DNA of 64,000 nt from JAZKFT01 sp965246935 (GTDB taxonomy: Bacteria > Bacteroidota > Bacteroidia > Chitinophagales > Chitinophagaceae): positions 248,001 through 312,000 of the forward strand of contig CBDFGC010000004.1 of assembly GCA_965246935.1 (NCBI GenBank). Direction: 5' to 3'. Numbering within the stretch: the first letter of the stretch is position 1; each line of letters starts with the position of its first letter. A model generated the notes under the pieces. It did not search any database. It had not been told where the DNA came from and saw only the letters and a program-made list of their open reading frames with translations. This document shows positions 42,810 to 52,257 of this stretch, one piece after another. The translations under genes and the position numbers were made by a program.

Positions 42810-43950
42810 TACTTAAGAAGGGATAAAACTGTGAATAGGTAAAATAAAAAAAGAGGGGCAGTTTTGTAATGACTAAAAAACAGAACAATGCCCACTCTTC
42901 TACTCAACCTCAGCGAGGCTGAAATTGAGCAACTAAGATATGAACGATATGCGTATCCAGACCCGATGGTACAAAAAAGGATATTTGCAGTTTATCTGAA
43001 AGCGACAATGAATTGGAGTAATAAGGTGATCGGTGAGGTAGTTGGCCTTCATTATAATAGTGTTGGACAGTGGATCAATGTTTATAAAGAGCAAGGGCTG
43101 CAAGGCTTGCTAGTCAATGGGTATGGTGGCAGAAAAAGTGAGATGGATACCCACGCCGTCAGCGTTTTACAATCCTTTCAAAGCCAGCCGCCCTTATCGG
43201 CTGCTGAGGCGGCAGAACGCATCCGGGAGATGAGTGGATTAGAGCGCAGTCCACAGCAGGTGCGGGTTTTCATGAAGCGACATGGATTGAAGTTCATTAA
43301 GTGCGGCCATATGCCATCCAAGGCCGACGATGATGCACAGCACCAATGGGTGGAAACAACACTTACACCTGTGATTGAAGCGGCTCAAAAAGGAGAAGTA
43401 CATTTGTTTTTCAGTGATGCTGCTCACTTTGTGCTAACACCCTTTATTTGTCGTTTGTGGTGTATGTTCCGGGTTTTTATCAAAGCTTCGGCAGGCAGAA
43501 ACCGTATAAATGTGCTGGGCGCAGTCAACGCCATCAATAAGGAAGTCATTACCCTGATTAATACCACTTATATCACTGCTGATACGCTGATTGCATTTTT
43601 AAAGATGTTGAAAGAGAAATTTGCGGACAAGCCCATCGCCATTGTGTTGGACAATGCACGCTACCAACATTGCTTTGTCGTAAAAACAGTTGCTCAATCG
43701 CTGGGCATTGATTTACTGTTTCTACCACCTTACTCACCCAATCTCAATATCATTGAAAGGCTATGGAAGTTCACAAAAAAGAAAATACTATATGCCAAAT
43801 ATTACCAAAACCCCGCAGCCTTTCACACAGCTATTGAAACTTTTTTCAAAAATATCAATGAAAATTGTAAAGCACAACTCAACAACTTACTCTCTTTAAA
43901 ATTCCAATTCTTTGATCAAACTGATTCACTGATTTATCCCTTGTAAAGTA
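42810..43950 (+). mobile_element. IS630-family insertion sequence
   Basis: The terminal inverted repeats are TACTTAAGAAGGGATAAA (left, 42810-42827) and its partner at the right end, which reads TACTTTACAAGGGATAAA on the minus strand (43933-43950), with 16 of 18 positions identical. TA dinucleotides flank it (42808-42809 and 43951-43952), as expected for the TA target duplication of IS630. It is 1,141 bp with one complete transposase and looks intact. Confidence 0.9.
42888..43946 (+). CDS. IS630 family transposase
   Basis: The 352-residue protein has an N-terminal helix-turn-helix part (NKVIGEVVGLHYNSVGQWINV, about 45-65), a winged region (about 95-140), and a DDE domain with Asp177 in FFSDAAHF, Asp255 in IVLDNARYQH and Glu290 in SPNLNIIERLW. 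The spacing and the PPYSPxLNxIE block are diagnostic of IS630. The stop codon lies within the right inverted repeat. It should catalyse cut-and-paste transposition at TA sites. Confidence 0.95.
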   Translation: MPTLLLNLSEAEIEQLRYERYAYPDPMVQKRIFAVYLKATMNWSNKVIGEVVGLHYNSVGQWINVYKEQGLQGLLVNGYGGRKSEMDTHAVSVLQSFQSQPPLSAAEAAERIREMSGLERSPQQVRVFMKRHGLKFIKCGHMPSKADDDAQHQWVETTLTPVIEAAQKGEVHLFFSDAAHFVLTPFICRLWCMFRVFIKASAGRNRINVLGAVNAINKEVITLINTTYITADTLIAFLKMLKEKFADKPIAIVLDNARYQHCFVVKTVAQSLGIDLLFLPPYSPNLNIIERLWKFTKKKILYAKYYQNPAAFHTAIETFFKNINENCKAQLNNLLSLKFQFFDQTDSLIYPL

Positions 43951-43984
43951 TAATAACTAAGCTCAATGATGCTTATGTAATTTT

Positions 43985-44494
43985 TTATGTCCAATTCGAT
44001 TTCTCAAAGTAATCTATGTATATTTCATTTATATCTTCATTTTCGGAATCTTTACAATGTAATTCAATAAACGATCTTAGCTTTTTTAAAAAGCCTAAAG
44101 ACAATAACAATTGTGCTATGTTCCTTAAAACATAATCTAATTCATTTATAATATTATGTATACTCAAACAATTCTCTATTGCAAAATCAATATTTTTTTC
44201 AACGAATTCTTTGTTCATACCTATAATAATATTTCTTGCGAATCCTAAATATCCAGCATTACCACTTGCACTAATATAAACTAACTTTTGGAAACAAAAT
44301 TCTTTAATGTATTCTTCTTCATCTGTCATTAAGTGTAATGCGTACACTTTTTGCATAGGATCATTTAATGCAATGGAAAAATCAATTTTTTTTATGTTTA
44401 TGTTTATTTTATGATAAGCACTTTGTTTAGTGAATAAATTTTTTAAAGATTCTAATAGCTCATTCCATTCTTTTGCTTGATTTTCCATAGTCAC
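43985..44494 (-). CDS. probable immunity protein for the Rhs toxin
   Basis: A 169-residue soluble acidic, helical protein follows the Rhs gene by 6 bp on the same strand, the standard position of an immunity gene. The helical pattern with HLMTDEEEYIKEFCFQKLVY and RNIAQLLLSLGFLKKLRSF suggests HEAT-like repeats, but I recognise no named family. The DNA is markedly AT-rich compared with the Rhs core. Its role is inferred from position. The IS630 element lies 35 bp downstream of its stop. Confidence 0.65.
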   Translation of the reverse strand: MTMENQAKEWNELLESLKNLFTKQSAYHKININIKKIDFSIALNDPMQKVYALHLMTDEEEYIKEFCFQKLVYISASGNAGYLGFARNIIIGMNKEFVEKNIDFAIENCLSIHNIINELDYVLRNIAQLLLSLGFLKKLRSFIELHCKDSENEDINEIYIDYFEKSNWT

Positions 44495-44500
44495 TGACTT

Positions 44501-47500
44501 TTATTGCTTCCCTCCATATGTTTTTTCAATCTCATTAAATTTTTCAGTAAATTCTGAATGACTCATTTCTCTTGTATTGTATATAGTATGATGTCCTGGA
44601 CTATTTGGTCCACCAACATCTCTCCCATCCGCTTTTATAGCCATGCCTTCTGGCAATGGAGTACCTTCTTTTATTGTATGATAATGCCCTGATAAAGTTG
44701 TTTGTTCAGGCTTTGCAAATGTGGAAGCACCTTTTGGCCATTCACTTGATGCTTGAGATTTTATTATTCCATTTTCGTCCATAACCCCTTCAAAATCACT
44801 AACCCTTGGATTTCTAGGTTTCTCCTTATTTCCAAATGCAATAAGATCCTTTTTTGAACATTCACTTAATCCAAATGGATCCACCCACTTATTTGTATCC
44901 CTCACATACTTATATAACTCTTTACCCCCTGCTAACCGAATAGGATCCTGGCTTATGTACATACCTTCTTCCGGTGCATAATACCTAAACCGGTTGTAGT
45001 ACAAGCCCGTCTCCATATCCTCATACTGTCCCTGGTAGCGGAACGGGCAATCGCTCCTGCTGCCTTTCAAAGTTACAGTTCTGCCATATATATCCAATGT
45101 ACCTTCCCACACTTTTGCGCCCTGTTCATCATACAGTTCCTGCGGGGTACCTAAGTAATCACAAACAATACTTTGTGTTTGCCCATTACTAATCTTCACT
45201 GTCGGCCTAAAGCTGTCTGCATCAAATACCCAGGTGGTGAGTTGGTCGATTGGCTCTGGTTTGTCATAGCTGATGCCGCCATATTCATCTACCACCGGTT
45301 TGGGTCTTTGCTGTTCGGGGTACTGCCACTGATGCAGCGGTACGTTGCCATCCCATACCCAGCGGGTAACGGCCCCCTTCCGGCTTCCCCCAATAGGTGA
45401 AGAGAAGCACTTCTCTGTTCTTCTGCCTAAGGCATCATACTTAAATGTTACTTCCCTGCCATCGGGCCGCACTACTTTTTGCAGCATACCGTTGGCATAC
45501 CACCCATACTGCCATTTCTTACCGGTTTGCTTGTCCCAATTACTCGTTAGATTTCCTTCTTCATCATATTTGTACAGGTACTTTTTGCTTTCCAGCAGCT
45601 TTCCGCCCGGGCCATACCTGCGGTCACTCTTATCGCTGGTTTCGTACAGGTTACCGGTAGCATCGGCCTGCCGGTGCAGGATGCTGTTATCGGCATACTG
45701 TGCCCACACCAGGTTGCCAACCGCATCATGCTTAAAACGGGTACCGCTTTTTTGCAGCGTTTCAAATACATGTGTCAGCCGGTCATTGCTATCCCAGGTG
45801 TATTTCTTCCAGCTTTGTACCACGCCGTTACTACTTAACTTTTGTTCGGCTGGCCGGCCGGCATGGTCGTAGCTCCGTTCGCTTTTCAGATTGCCCGGCA
45901 TTAGCTTTTCTACTTCCTGGCCGGCCTTATTATATTTGATCTGGCAGTTCCACAACAGTTCGTTCACGGCTGCCTGCATGTTGGTAACCTGTCCCAACTC
46001 ATTGCGCTGCATTTGTATATCGGCACCCAATGAGGAGTGGATGCCGGTACGGTTGCCGTATTTATCATAGCTGCTATTGATGCTATAGTCATCCTGCCAT
46101 TCAGTGGTGATGGCACCCAGTTTATTGCGCACCAGCTTTACCTGGCTGGCTTCATTGGTGGCTTCCGTCAGATTGCCATTCTTATCATAGCGAAATAGTT
46201 CCCAACTGCCATCGTGGTATTCTGCCCGGATGATCCTGCCGTTGCTATCGTATTCGTACCGGGTGTAGCGGTTGCCGGGCCGCTCTGTTTTAATGACCTT
46301 ACCGGCAGCATCTCTTTGGTAAGTGCGCTGTAGGTCATCAAAGCCGCTCTCGCTAATGATCTCGCCTCTTTTGTTGTAGCCAAAGCGGTAGTGATTGCCG
46401 CCTTCATTCACAATGGTACGCAGCCGTTCTTCGGTATCGTATATAAAGCTGACCTCATTGCTGGCCTGCTTTCTTTTTTTAATGCTGCCCAGTGCCGTGT
46501 ATTCAAATTGTATCTGGCTGTGCTTATCGGTGGCTGCTGTTACTTCTTCATACGCATTGTACTCGAGTTCTATTTTATTGCCATCCGGCAGGTACATATT
46601 ACGTACCCTGCCCAGTGCATCATAGTGAAACTGCCGCAACTGTCCTTCGGCATTTACCGCTTGTATGCAGCGGCCCAGTGCATCGTACTTCCAACCGGCT
46701 GTTACATTGCCTGGTAGTATTGCCTGTATCAGGTTGCTGTCATCATCGTAGGAAAAGCTGGTTTGATGCACACCGTTTTCTATTACGGCTGTTAACTGCT
46801 CTTCTTCATTGTACTCGTAAGAGAGGGTTTGCCCGTTGGGATAATTGATGAAGCGCAGGCGCCGGGCATCATCATAGCCATAGGTTTCGCTGTTGCCATC
46901 GGGATAGATGATGAGTACAGGCTGGTGGTAATCATTATATTGGTACTTGATAGTGGCGCCATCCGGCAATATCTTTTCTGTTAGCCTTGCCTGATCATCA
47001 TACAAATAACCGGTAATATTTCCCTGTTCATCTATCTGCCGATACAGGTCAAGATCTTCCGTGTATTCCGTATACCGGTTATTACCATAGTGATCTGTTT
47101 CCTGAACAATTAAGTTGTTTTCATCATACCAGTAAGTAGTCTGTTCCGATAAGCTGTTGGTAATAATGGTGTATCCATTATAAAATTCGATAAAGTATTC
47201 CAGCAGCCCTTCTTTGCCCCAGGTGTGGATGCACCTTTGCTGACTATCGTATTCCCAATAAAAGCTTGCTCCATTCCTGTCTGTCTTTTGTACCATCAGA
47301 TGGTTTTCAAATACCAGTTGGGTAGCCTGACCTAACGCATCAGCAACGGTAACCATATCGCCTGTCTCGTTATAGGCATAACTTACCAGTATTTGTTTTG
47401 CATCCCGGTGTTCTATTTCAACCTGTGTAATAGATCCCTGCTGGTTGGTATGCAACCGGATTTTCCTGCCGGCACTATCGGTGATGCCAAACAACTTATT

Positions 47501-48556
47501 TCGCTGGTAGTGTAGTTGAATACGATGACCGCTATAGTTTTCGATGAACGAAAGGTGGAAGGTGCTGACATCGGTTTGCTGGTTAAAATGGTAGTACAAC
47601 GATGCCCTGAAATCGTCCAGTATAAAATGACCGTTTTGTTTTCGCCGTAACTGCATTTTTTCTTCCGGATGGTAAAATTCCTCACCAGGTTGCAAATAGG
47701 GAAAAGTGGCTTCGCGGCCATCGGCCAGCAGCATCGTCAGATATGAGTCTTTAGGATACAGGGTTACATACCGGTCATAGCATAAATGGGTGCCGTGCCC
47801 GAGTATGCCGGTCAGGTCAGAATCGCTGTCCCATACCCGTTGCCATTGCAAAGGAATAGGACCGGGCAATTCAAAGTCAGTGTATTCGTAGGTAACCCGG
47901 CCACTTACTACATCCACCGGGTCGCCACAGTCTTTACCTTTGGATGCCTTGGCGGATGCTTTGGATGATAAGGATGATTTACCTTTTAGCTTTTTCAATA
48001 ATTTGCTTCCTAATTTACCTGCAATCTTCAGGAAACAGCCAAATACATAAGCTTTTAATAACGCCAACAGGCTAAAGTTCGGCACCAATGGCCCGCCTAC
48101 CATTACCGGCGGGCCCCATTGCAGTGGTATGCAAAAGGAAGTAGGCAGGTACAAGGAGGGAATAGGAATAAACTTATGGCCTGGCTTGACTGTAAGCGGA
48201 AGGCCGATGTCGTTGCAGGTCATGAGCATGTAGCCGGCTCCGCTCATGGGTGCCCCGTCAACAATTACCCGTTTGCTGCCAAAAAAGTTCTGACTGTCGT
48301 GGCCAATCATTGGCATCAAGGTAAAGCCAAGGCCAAAAGGAATATGGGTAAAAGTGATGATCATGCCCATGGTAGTACAGTTGCCACGGGGTACACCATT
48401 GACCATTACGGTAGCGCCAATAAAAGGAATGTAATCAAACGGATCTATCACCAGCCCGATGTAAGGGTGCGGTAATGGCACAAAAGGGATAGGTGTATTC
48501 ACAAAGTGAATGTCTATCCCAATGACTGGTTTTAAATGGGTGTTGGCTACATACAT
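44501..48556 (-). CDS. Rhs-repeat polymorphic toxin with N-terminal PAAR-like domain
   Basis: The 1,351-residue protein is a type VI secretion cargo effector. The N-terminal part (about 1-170) is Gly/Pro-rich and beta-like (VNGVPRGNCTTMG, KRVIVDGAPMSGAG), typical of PAAR-like spike-tip domains. The core begins at GDPVDVVSGRVTYEYTDFEL (about residue 215) and contains dozens of YD/RHS repeats (YDALGRVRNM, YNKRGEII). It ends with the RHS-associated motif RYYAPEEGMYISQDPIRLAG and the DPFGL cleavage-type site at 44867-44881. The C-terminal 115 residues (44504-44848) are the toxin: SGHYHTIKEGTPLPEGM and GGPNSPGHHTIYNTREMS, with conserved-looking His residues; its activity is unassigned. A GC-rich in-frame insert near 45383-45415 (SSPIGGSRKGA) breaks the usual RRTEKxF-to-TRWVWDGN spacing. 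Confidence 0.9.
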   Translation of the reverse strand: MYVANTHLKPVIGIDIHFVNTPIPFVPLPHPYIGLVIDPFDYIPFIGATVMVNGVPRGNCTTMGMIITFTHIPFGLGFTLMPMIGHDSQNFFGSKRVIVDGAPMSGAGYMLMTCNDIGLPLTVKPGHKFIPIPSLYLPTSFCIPLQWGPPVMVGGPLVPNFSLLALLKAYVFGCFLKIAGKLGSKLLKKLKGKSSLSSKASAKASKGKDCGDPVDVVSGRVTYEYTDFELPGPIPLQWQRVWDSDSDLTGILGHGTHLCYDRYVTLYPKDSYLTMLLADGREATFPYLQPGEEFYHPEEKMQLRRKQNGHFILDDFRASLYYHFNQQTDVSTFHLSFIENYSGHRIQLHYQRNKLFGITDSAGRKIRLHTNQQGSITQVEIEHRDAKQILVSYAYNETGDMVTVADALGQATQLVFENHLMVQKTDRNGASFYWEYDSQQRCIHTWGKEGLLEYFIEFYNGYTIITNSLSEQTTYWYDENNLIVQETDHYGNNRYTEYTEDLDLYRQIDEQGNITGYLYDDQARLTEKILPDGATIKYQYNDYHQPVLIIYPDGNSETYGYDDARRLRFINYPNGQTLSYEYNEEEQLTAVIENGVHQTSFSYDDDSNLIQAILPGNVTAGWKYDALGRCIQAVNAEGQLRQFHYDALGRVRNMYLPDGNKIELEYNAYEEVTAATDKHSQIQFEYTALGSIKKRKQASNEVSFIYDTEERLRTIVNEGGNHYRFGYNKRGEIISESGFDDLQRTYQRDAAGKVIKTERPGNRYTRYEYDSNGRIIRAEYHDGSWELFRYDKNGNLTEATNEASQVKLVRNKLGAITTEWQDDYSINSSYDKYGNRTGIHSSLGADIQMQRNELGQVTNMQAAVNELLWNCQIKYNKAGQEVEKLMPGNLKSERSYDHAGRPAEQKLSSNGVVQSWKKYTWDSNDRLTHVFETLQKSGTRFKHDAVGNLVWAQYADNSILHRQADATGNLYETSDKSDRRYGPGGKLLESKKYLYKYDEEGNLTSNWDKQTGKKWQYGWYANGMLQKVVRPDGREVTFKYDALGRRTEKCFSSPIGGSRKGAVTRWVWDGNVPLHQWQYPEQQRPKPVVDEYGGISYDKPEPIDQLTTWVFDADSFRPTVKISNGQTQSIVCDYLGTPQELYDEQGAKVWEGTLDIYGRTVTLKGSRSDCPFRYQGQYEDMETGLYYNRFRYYAPEEGMYISQDPIRLAGGKELYKYVRDTNKWVDPFGLSECSKKDLIAFGNKEKPRNPRVSDFEGVMDENGIIKSQASSEWPKGASTFAKPEQTTLSGHYHTIKEGTPLPEGMAIKADGRDVGGPNSPGHHTIYNTREMSHSEFTEKFNEIEKTYGGKQ

Positions 48557-48621
48557 ATTTGCTGCTTTTCGCCGCCTACATTACAATTTCATATACTTGA
48601 CTGGTGCCATATATTCCTGTA

Positions 48622-50004
48622 CTATTCTTCCGTTAACACGGCATGTTCTGCCTGCCTTCGTTTTTTCTTTGTATAATTCTCTTTCATTTCTGCTACGGTA
48701 TCCATCCAGTCACTGCCAAATGCAGCGATCATCTTTTGTTCCACTACTTCTTTCAAACGACTATCGTCTTTTATATTTTCCTGTACAAAAGCATATGCTA
48801 TAAAAGGGTATTCGGAAGATTGGATTTCTTCTTTCTGTAATTGACCGGTTAGCTGCACAGCGGCCAGTAATGCGTTGTTTTTTTCTGTGTGCCTGTTTTT
48901 ATAATCAGCAAAAACAAAGGCTTTATAATAGGAGGAGACAGCCTGTGCATATAAGCCTGATTGCACAGCTTCATCTCCCATTTTCATAAACCAATACAGC
49001 GCTTCCTGGTATTCTTTTTTTAACTGGCAGTGTGCCCCCTTATACGCATAATATTGTAGCAGCAATGATTTCATAGCCTCGTTACCGGCAGTTATTTCTC
49101 TATGGCATAACTGCAACCCTTCATCCAGCAACCCATTTATTTTTTCATGCTTTTTAAAATTAAATAGCATACCTGCATAAGTGATGTAAGCCGTACCCAA
49201 TAAATTTTTATCCCCGTTCTTTTTAGCAGCTTCTATTGCTTTCTGCCCCCATTCATGCAGGCGTTCAACATCTCTTTTACCGGCAGCATCTCCCATCTCA
49301 AACATACATTTTCTAAAATACGCATGCGGATCAGTAGCAGCACCGGCTGTGGAGATTTCCTGTACGGCTTGCTGCATCCGCAGGTCGTGGTATAGGCTAC
49401 AACTTTCATTTCTGTATGCTTCAAAGGTTTTGCCCCAGTAATTTTGCCGGGTATGGTCCAGCAATAGCAATTGCAACTTTTGTGACGATTGCTGTTGCAT
49501 CCAGTTATTGATCCATATATTAAATCCTGCAGGTGATTCCATTTCTTTCGGCAAGAGTGCCAGTACCATATCGGTTTGCGGAACGCCTAACCAGGTGCGG
49601 TAGGACTGTAGCATTTGCGGCAATAAAACATTACATGCATCGAAATAATTATTATTGATTGCCTCCCTGTATATGGCTACATCCCAGGCCCCCTGCACAC
49701 CTGCTGCATGAAGCATGTTGCGCTGCTGTTCATTACCATCCCACTCCGTAAGCCAGTTTTGCATAATGGCATAGCTGTAATTGGTTGAAGATTGAAATGG
49801 TGTGTAAAAAAACAGGAACAGGTTATCTAGAAAACCATGTTGGGATGCTTCCCATCTGCAAAAACCTTCGTACATGCGGCTTTCCTCTGGTTGCAGCATC
49901 CAGCGGGTGAGGCGGTGATGCGACTTTACCTGCTGTTGCCACAACTTTGCCATCTCTTCCAGCCTTTGCATTACTGGGTTATGTGTATGTATCATGAAAA
50001 GCAA
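48622..50004 (-). CDS. TPR-like protein between vgrG and rhs, probable effector adaptor
   Basis: The 460-residue protein is almost entirely helical. An N-terminal half with many Trp/Tyr residues (FLDNLFLFFYTPFQSSTNYS, near 58-78) is followed by a C-terminal TPR-like array (about 235-400: LGTAYITYAGMLFNFKKHEK, KEYQEALYWFMKMGDEAVQS). No signal peptide, no enzyme motif. Its place between vgrG and the PAAR-Rhs gene suggests a chaperone or loading adaptor, as seen in other T6SS cargo operons, though not of the known DUF4123 or DUF1795 types as far as I can see. The last residues are very basic. Confidence 0.6.
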   Translation of the reverse strand: MLFMIHTHNPVMQRLEEMAKLWQQQVKSHHRLTRWMLQPEESRMYEGFCRWEASQHGFLDNLFLFFYTPFQSSTNYSYAIMQNWLTEWDGNEQQRNMLHAAGVQGAWDVAIYREAINNNYFDACNVLLPQMLQSYRTWLGVPQTDMVLALLPKEMESPAGFNIWINNWMQQQSSQKLQLLLLDHTRQNYWGKTFEAYRNESCSLYHDLRMQQAVQEISTAGAATDPHAYFRKCMFEMGDAAGKRDVERLHEWGQKAIEAAKKNGDKNLLGTAYITYAGMLFNFKKHEKINGLLDEGLQLCHREITAGNEAMKSLLLQYYAYKGAHCQLKKEYQEALYWFMKMGDEAVQSGLYAQAVSSYYKAFVFADYKNRHTEKNNALLAAVQLTGQLQKEEIQSSEYPFIAYAFVQENIKDDSRLKEVVEQKMIAAFGSDWMDTVAEMKENYTKKKRRQAEHAVLTEE

Positions 50005-50042
50005 TAATTATATCTAAAAAAATTTACAGCCCGCTCATACAT

Positions 50043-51860
50043 TTACGAATTCAAATTGACGACACCTCCGCGTACATTGGTCGCCGCAGAACCATTTATT
50101 TCCACATTGGTTGAATTAACCGCCACTTTGCTGCTACCGGTAATATCAACTTCTGTGTGACCAGTTGCTACTACTTTGTTTTTCGATTCAAGATTAATCA
50201 GTGTATCTGATTCTACAGACACTTTATTTTTACCGAAAAGCGTTGCTGTTTCAGAAAGCTGGCCATCGTATACTTTAGATTTCATATAAATTTTATCATC
50301 AGCCAGCATGGTAATCTTTTTTGTCTTGAATTTGATCTCTTCTACTGCATCAATCAAAACGGTTTTATTCGACTTCATCGTAATGTTTCCGGCACCGTCA
50401 ATCTTTATACTGTTACCATCTTTATCTTCCACAAACACACTACCATCCTTGTCATTCATGATTATTTTATTACCACTCCTTGTCTGTAAAGCTTTTACAT
50501 CGTTGCCAGCATTACTGTACGTGTTGCTGGCCTTGCCGTGATACACCGTGCCGATCACATACGGCTTTATCGCACTGTCCCCCTCAAAGCCTACGATCAC
50601 CTCCTCCCCTATCTCCGGTATAAAAAACATCCCCTTGCCTCCACCGCCATGCGGGCTCGTTACCCGTATCCACGGCGTCTTCTCCACCCCGTTCATCCAG
50701 TGGAACTTTACCCGTATCCGGCCTAAGCCTTTGGGGTCATGGTTGTCCGTTACCAGCGCACTCTGCGTTTCACTGTTGGGTTCGGTGATGCCGTTTACAG
50801 GCGGTACCTTGATGCTGGCAGGTACGGCTACAAAGTCGTTGTTGTAGTTGCCCTGCCCATCGCAGAAATGATTGACCGCTATCACCGTGTAATCTCCGTA
50901 GCTTTCTTCCGCAAGGCTGAACACATTCTGGCCCTGCACACTTACCCCTCCGCCTACCTTTACACCGGGGTGGCCGCTGCTGCCGTTGAAGCGTACCCCG
51001 TTGCTGCTTTGCATGGCCGCACGCATATTCACCACATCATCCAACTGCTTTTTGTTGGTGACAAAGTTGTTGTTCCACAGTTTGGGCTGCGTACCGTAGA
51101 CGGTGTTGCTGGCCTGCAGGGCATGCTTGCCTAACTCATTCAGCCCGGCCTTGCCTTCTATGTTGCTGGGTTCACTTTTGTACACATCGTGGTTGAGGTA
51201 ATCATACGCCATGCTCTGGCTCCTTGCCGGTCGCACTTCCAAAGCCATGTTGAAACGGCTGAGGTTGCTGCCGAAGGTGAGGGGTACGGGCTGTGCAGCG
51301 GCGGGTGGCCCTGCGATGAGGGATTGTCCATCGTAGCAGAGCCATTCTCCGTAGGTGGCACACAGCCGGCTGAGGAACTGCCAGGCCGTTTCTTTGTACT
51401 GTACGGTGTAGGCAAGGGTTTCCGGGTAGGTGGTGCTTACTTTTGGGTTGAGCAGATTTTGTGGGAAATGTTTGAGCACATCCTGTGCGATGTTCTTGAC
51501 GGCTTTCTTTTCCCAGCTTTTGCAGTGGGGTCCATTATCCAGGATGATGGTGGGGCTGTAGCCGGTAAGGATGACGTCGCCGGAGTGGCCGCTGAAGCGG
51601 GCTGTTTCTACCTGTGTAACGATACCGCTGAACTTGAGGATGCCCTCTGTGCCAACCGAGTTGATTTGGGCAGTGAGATTGGCACCCATCAGGTTTTTGG
51701 ATTGGTTGAAGAGATTGCCGGTGGTGCCGTCGATGGATTCGGCGGGGCAAACAAGGCGGAAGGTATGGTGAGCGAAGATACCCTGGGAGAGCTGAAAGGA
51801 GGAGTACTGCATCACCGCATTGCCGCCGATGGTGATTTGAGTGCCGGCTAATTGTGCCAT
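50043..51860 (-). CDS. vgrG: type VI secretion tip protein VgrG
   Basis: The 605-residue spike protein has the gp27-like base (about 1-320) with CATYGEWLCYDGQSLIAGPP and YTVIAVNHFCDG, and a gp5-like OB domain with the motif HDPKGLGRIRVKFHW at about 375-390 followed by RVTSPHGGGGKGMFFIPEIG. A C-terminal parallel beta-helix stalk of short repeats follows (KIIMNDKDGSVFVEDKDGNS, then IDITGSSKVAVNS). There is no C-terminal effector domain. It should carry the PAAR-Rhs effector encoded two genes downstream. No other tss genes occur in this window, so it depends on a secretion apparatus encoded elsewhere, probably the Bacteroidota T6SSiii. Confidence 0.93.
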   Translation of the reverse strand: MAQLAGTQITIGGNAVMQYSSFQLSQGIFAHHTFRLVCPAESIDGTTGNLFNQSKNLMGANLTAQINSVGTEGILKFSGIVTQVETARFSGHSGDVILTGYSPTIILDNGPHCKSWEKKAVKNIAQDVLKHFPQNLLNPKVSTTYPETLAYTVQYKETAWQFLSRLCATYGEWLCYDGQSLIAGPPAAAQPVPLTFGSNLSRFNMALEVRPARSQSMAYDYLNHDVYKSEPSNIEGKAGLNELGKHALQASNTVYGTQPKLWNNNFVTNKKQLDDVVNMRAAMQSSNGVRFNGSSGHPGVKVGGGVSVQGQNVFSLAEESYGDYTVIAVNHFCDGQGNYNNDFVAVPASIKVPPVNGITEPNSETQSALVTDNHDPKGLGRIRVKFHWMNGVEKTPWIRVTSPHGGGGKGMFFIPEIGEEVIVGFEGDSAIKPYVIGTVYHGKASNTYSNAGNDVKALQTRSGNKIIMNDKDGSVFVEDKDGNSIKIDGAGNITMKSNKTVLIDAVEEIKFKTKKITMLADDKIYMKSKVYDGQLSETATLFGKNKVSVESDTLINLESKNKVVATGHTEVDITGSSKVAVNSTNVEINGSAATNVRGGVVNLNS

Positions 51861-52257
51861 AAATAATAGGATTGTTTATGGAAGCTGAAATCAGAAGAGA
51901 GCGCAAAACAAAAAAATAATAGTTAGCAGTTTCCGGCCACCCGCAATCGAACTTCCGACATCAAAGCCTGGATAGCATTTATAATTAATACTTTCTATGT
52001 ACTTTATTGTTCAGTATCTCTCTTCTAATTGCAATTCTTATTCCTTTTCTTCCCAGGATAAAATATTATGTTTCGTTTCCTGCTTTTTATTTTTATTTCT
52101 TGCTTTCTTCAAATGATGCTGCACACTTGCAGCTTTTATTTAGCTTCTGTTTTTCTTTTCGGCATAATTTCAGGGCTTATATGTTATCCCTCATATGCAG
52201 CCATAAATATAAACCATACAAAATGGTAAAACCAAATTTTCTGTAAAAATTTTATTT
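51861..52257. other. intergenic region upstream of vgrG and the XRE-S24 regulator
   Basis: About 400 bp between divergent genes. I recognise no gene. An A/T palindrome (AAATTTT, 5-nt spacer, AAAATTT at 52234-52252) ends 5 bp before the regulator's ATG and could be an operator, probably for autoregulation. Confidence 0.4.

Noticed and set aside
45173..48475. Several plus-strand open frames opposite the Rhs gene
   Set aside because: They are antisense shadows of the repeat-rich Rhs coding sequence, with biased composition and no motifs.
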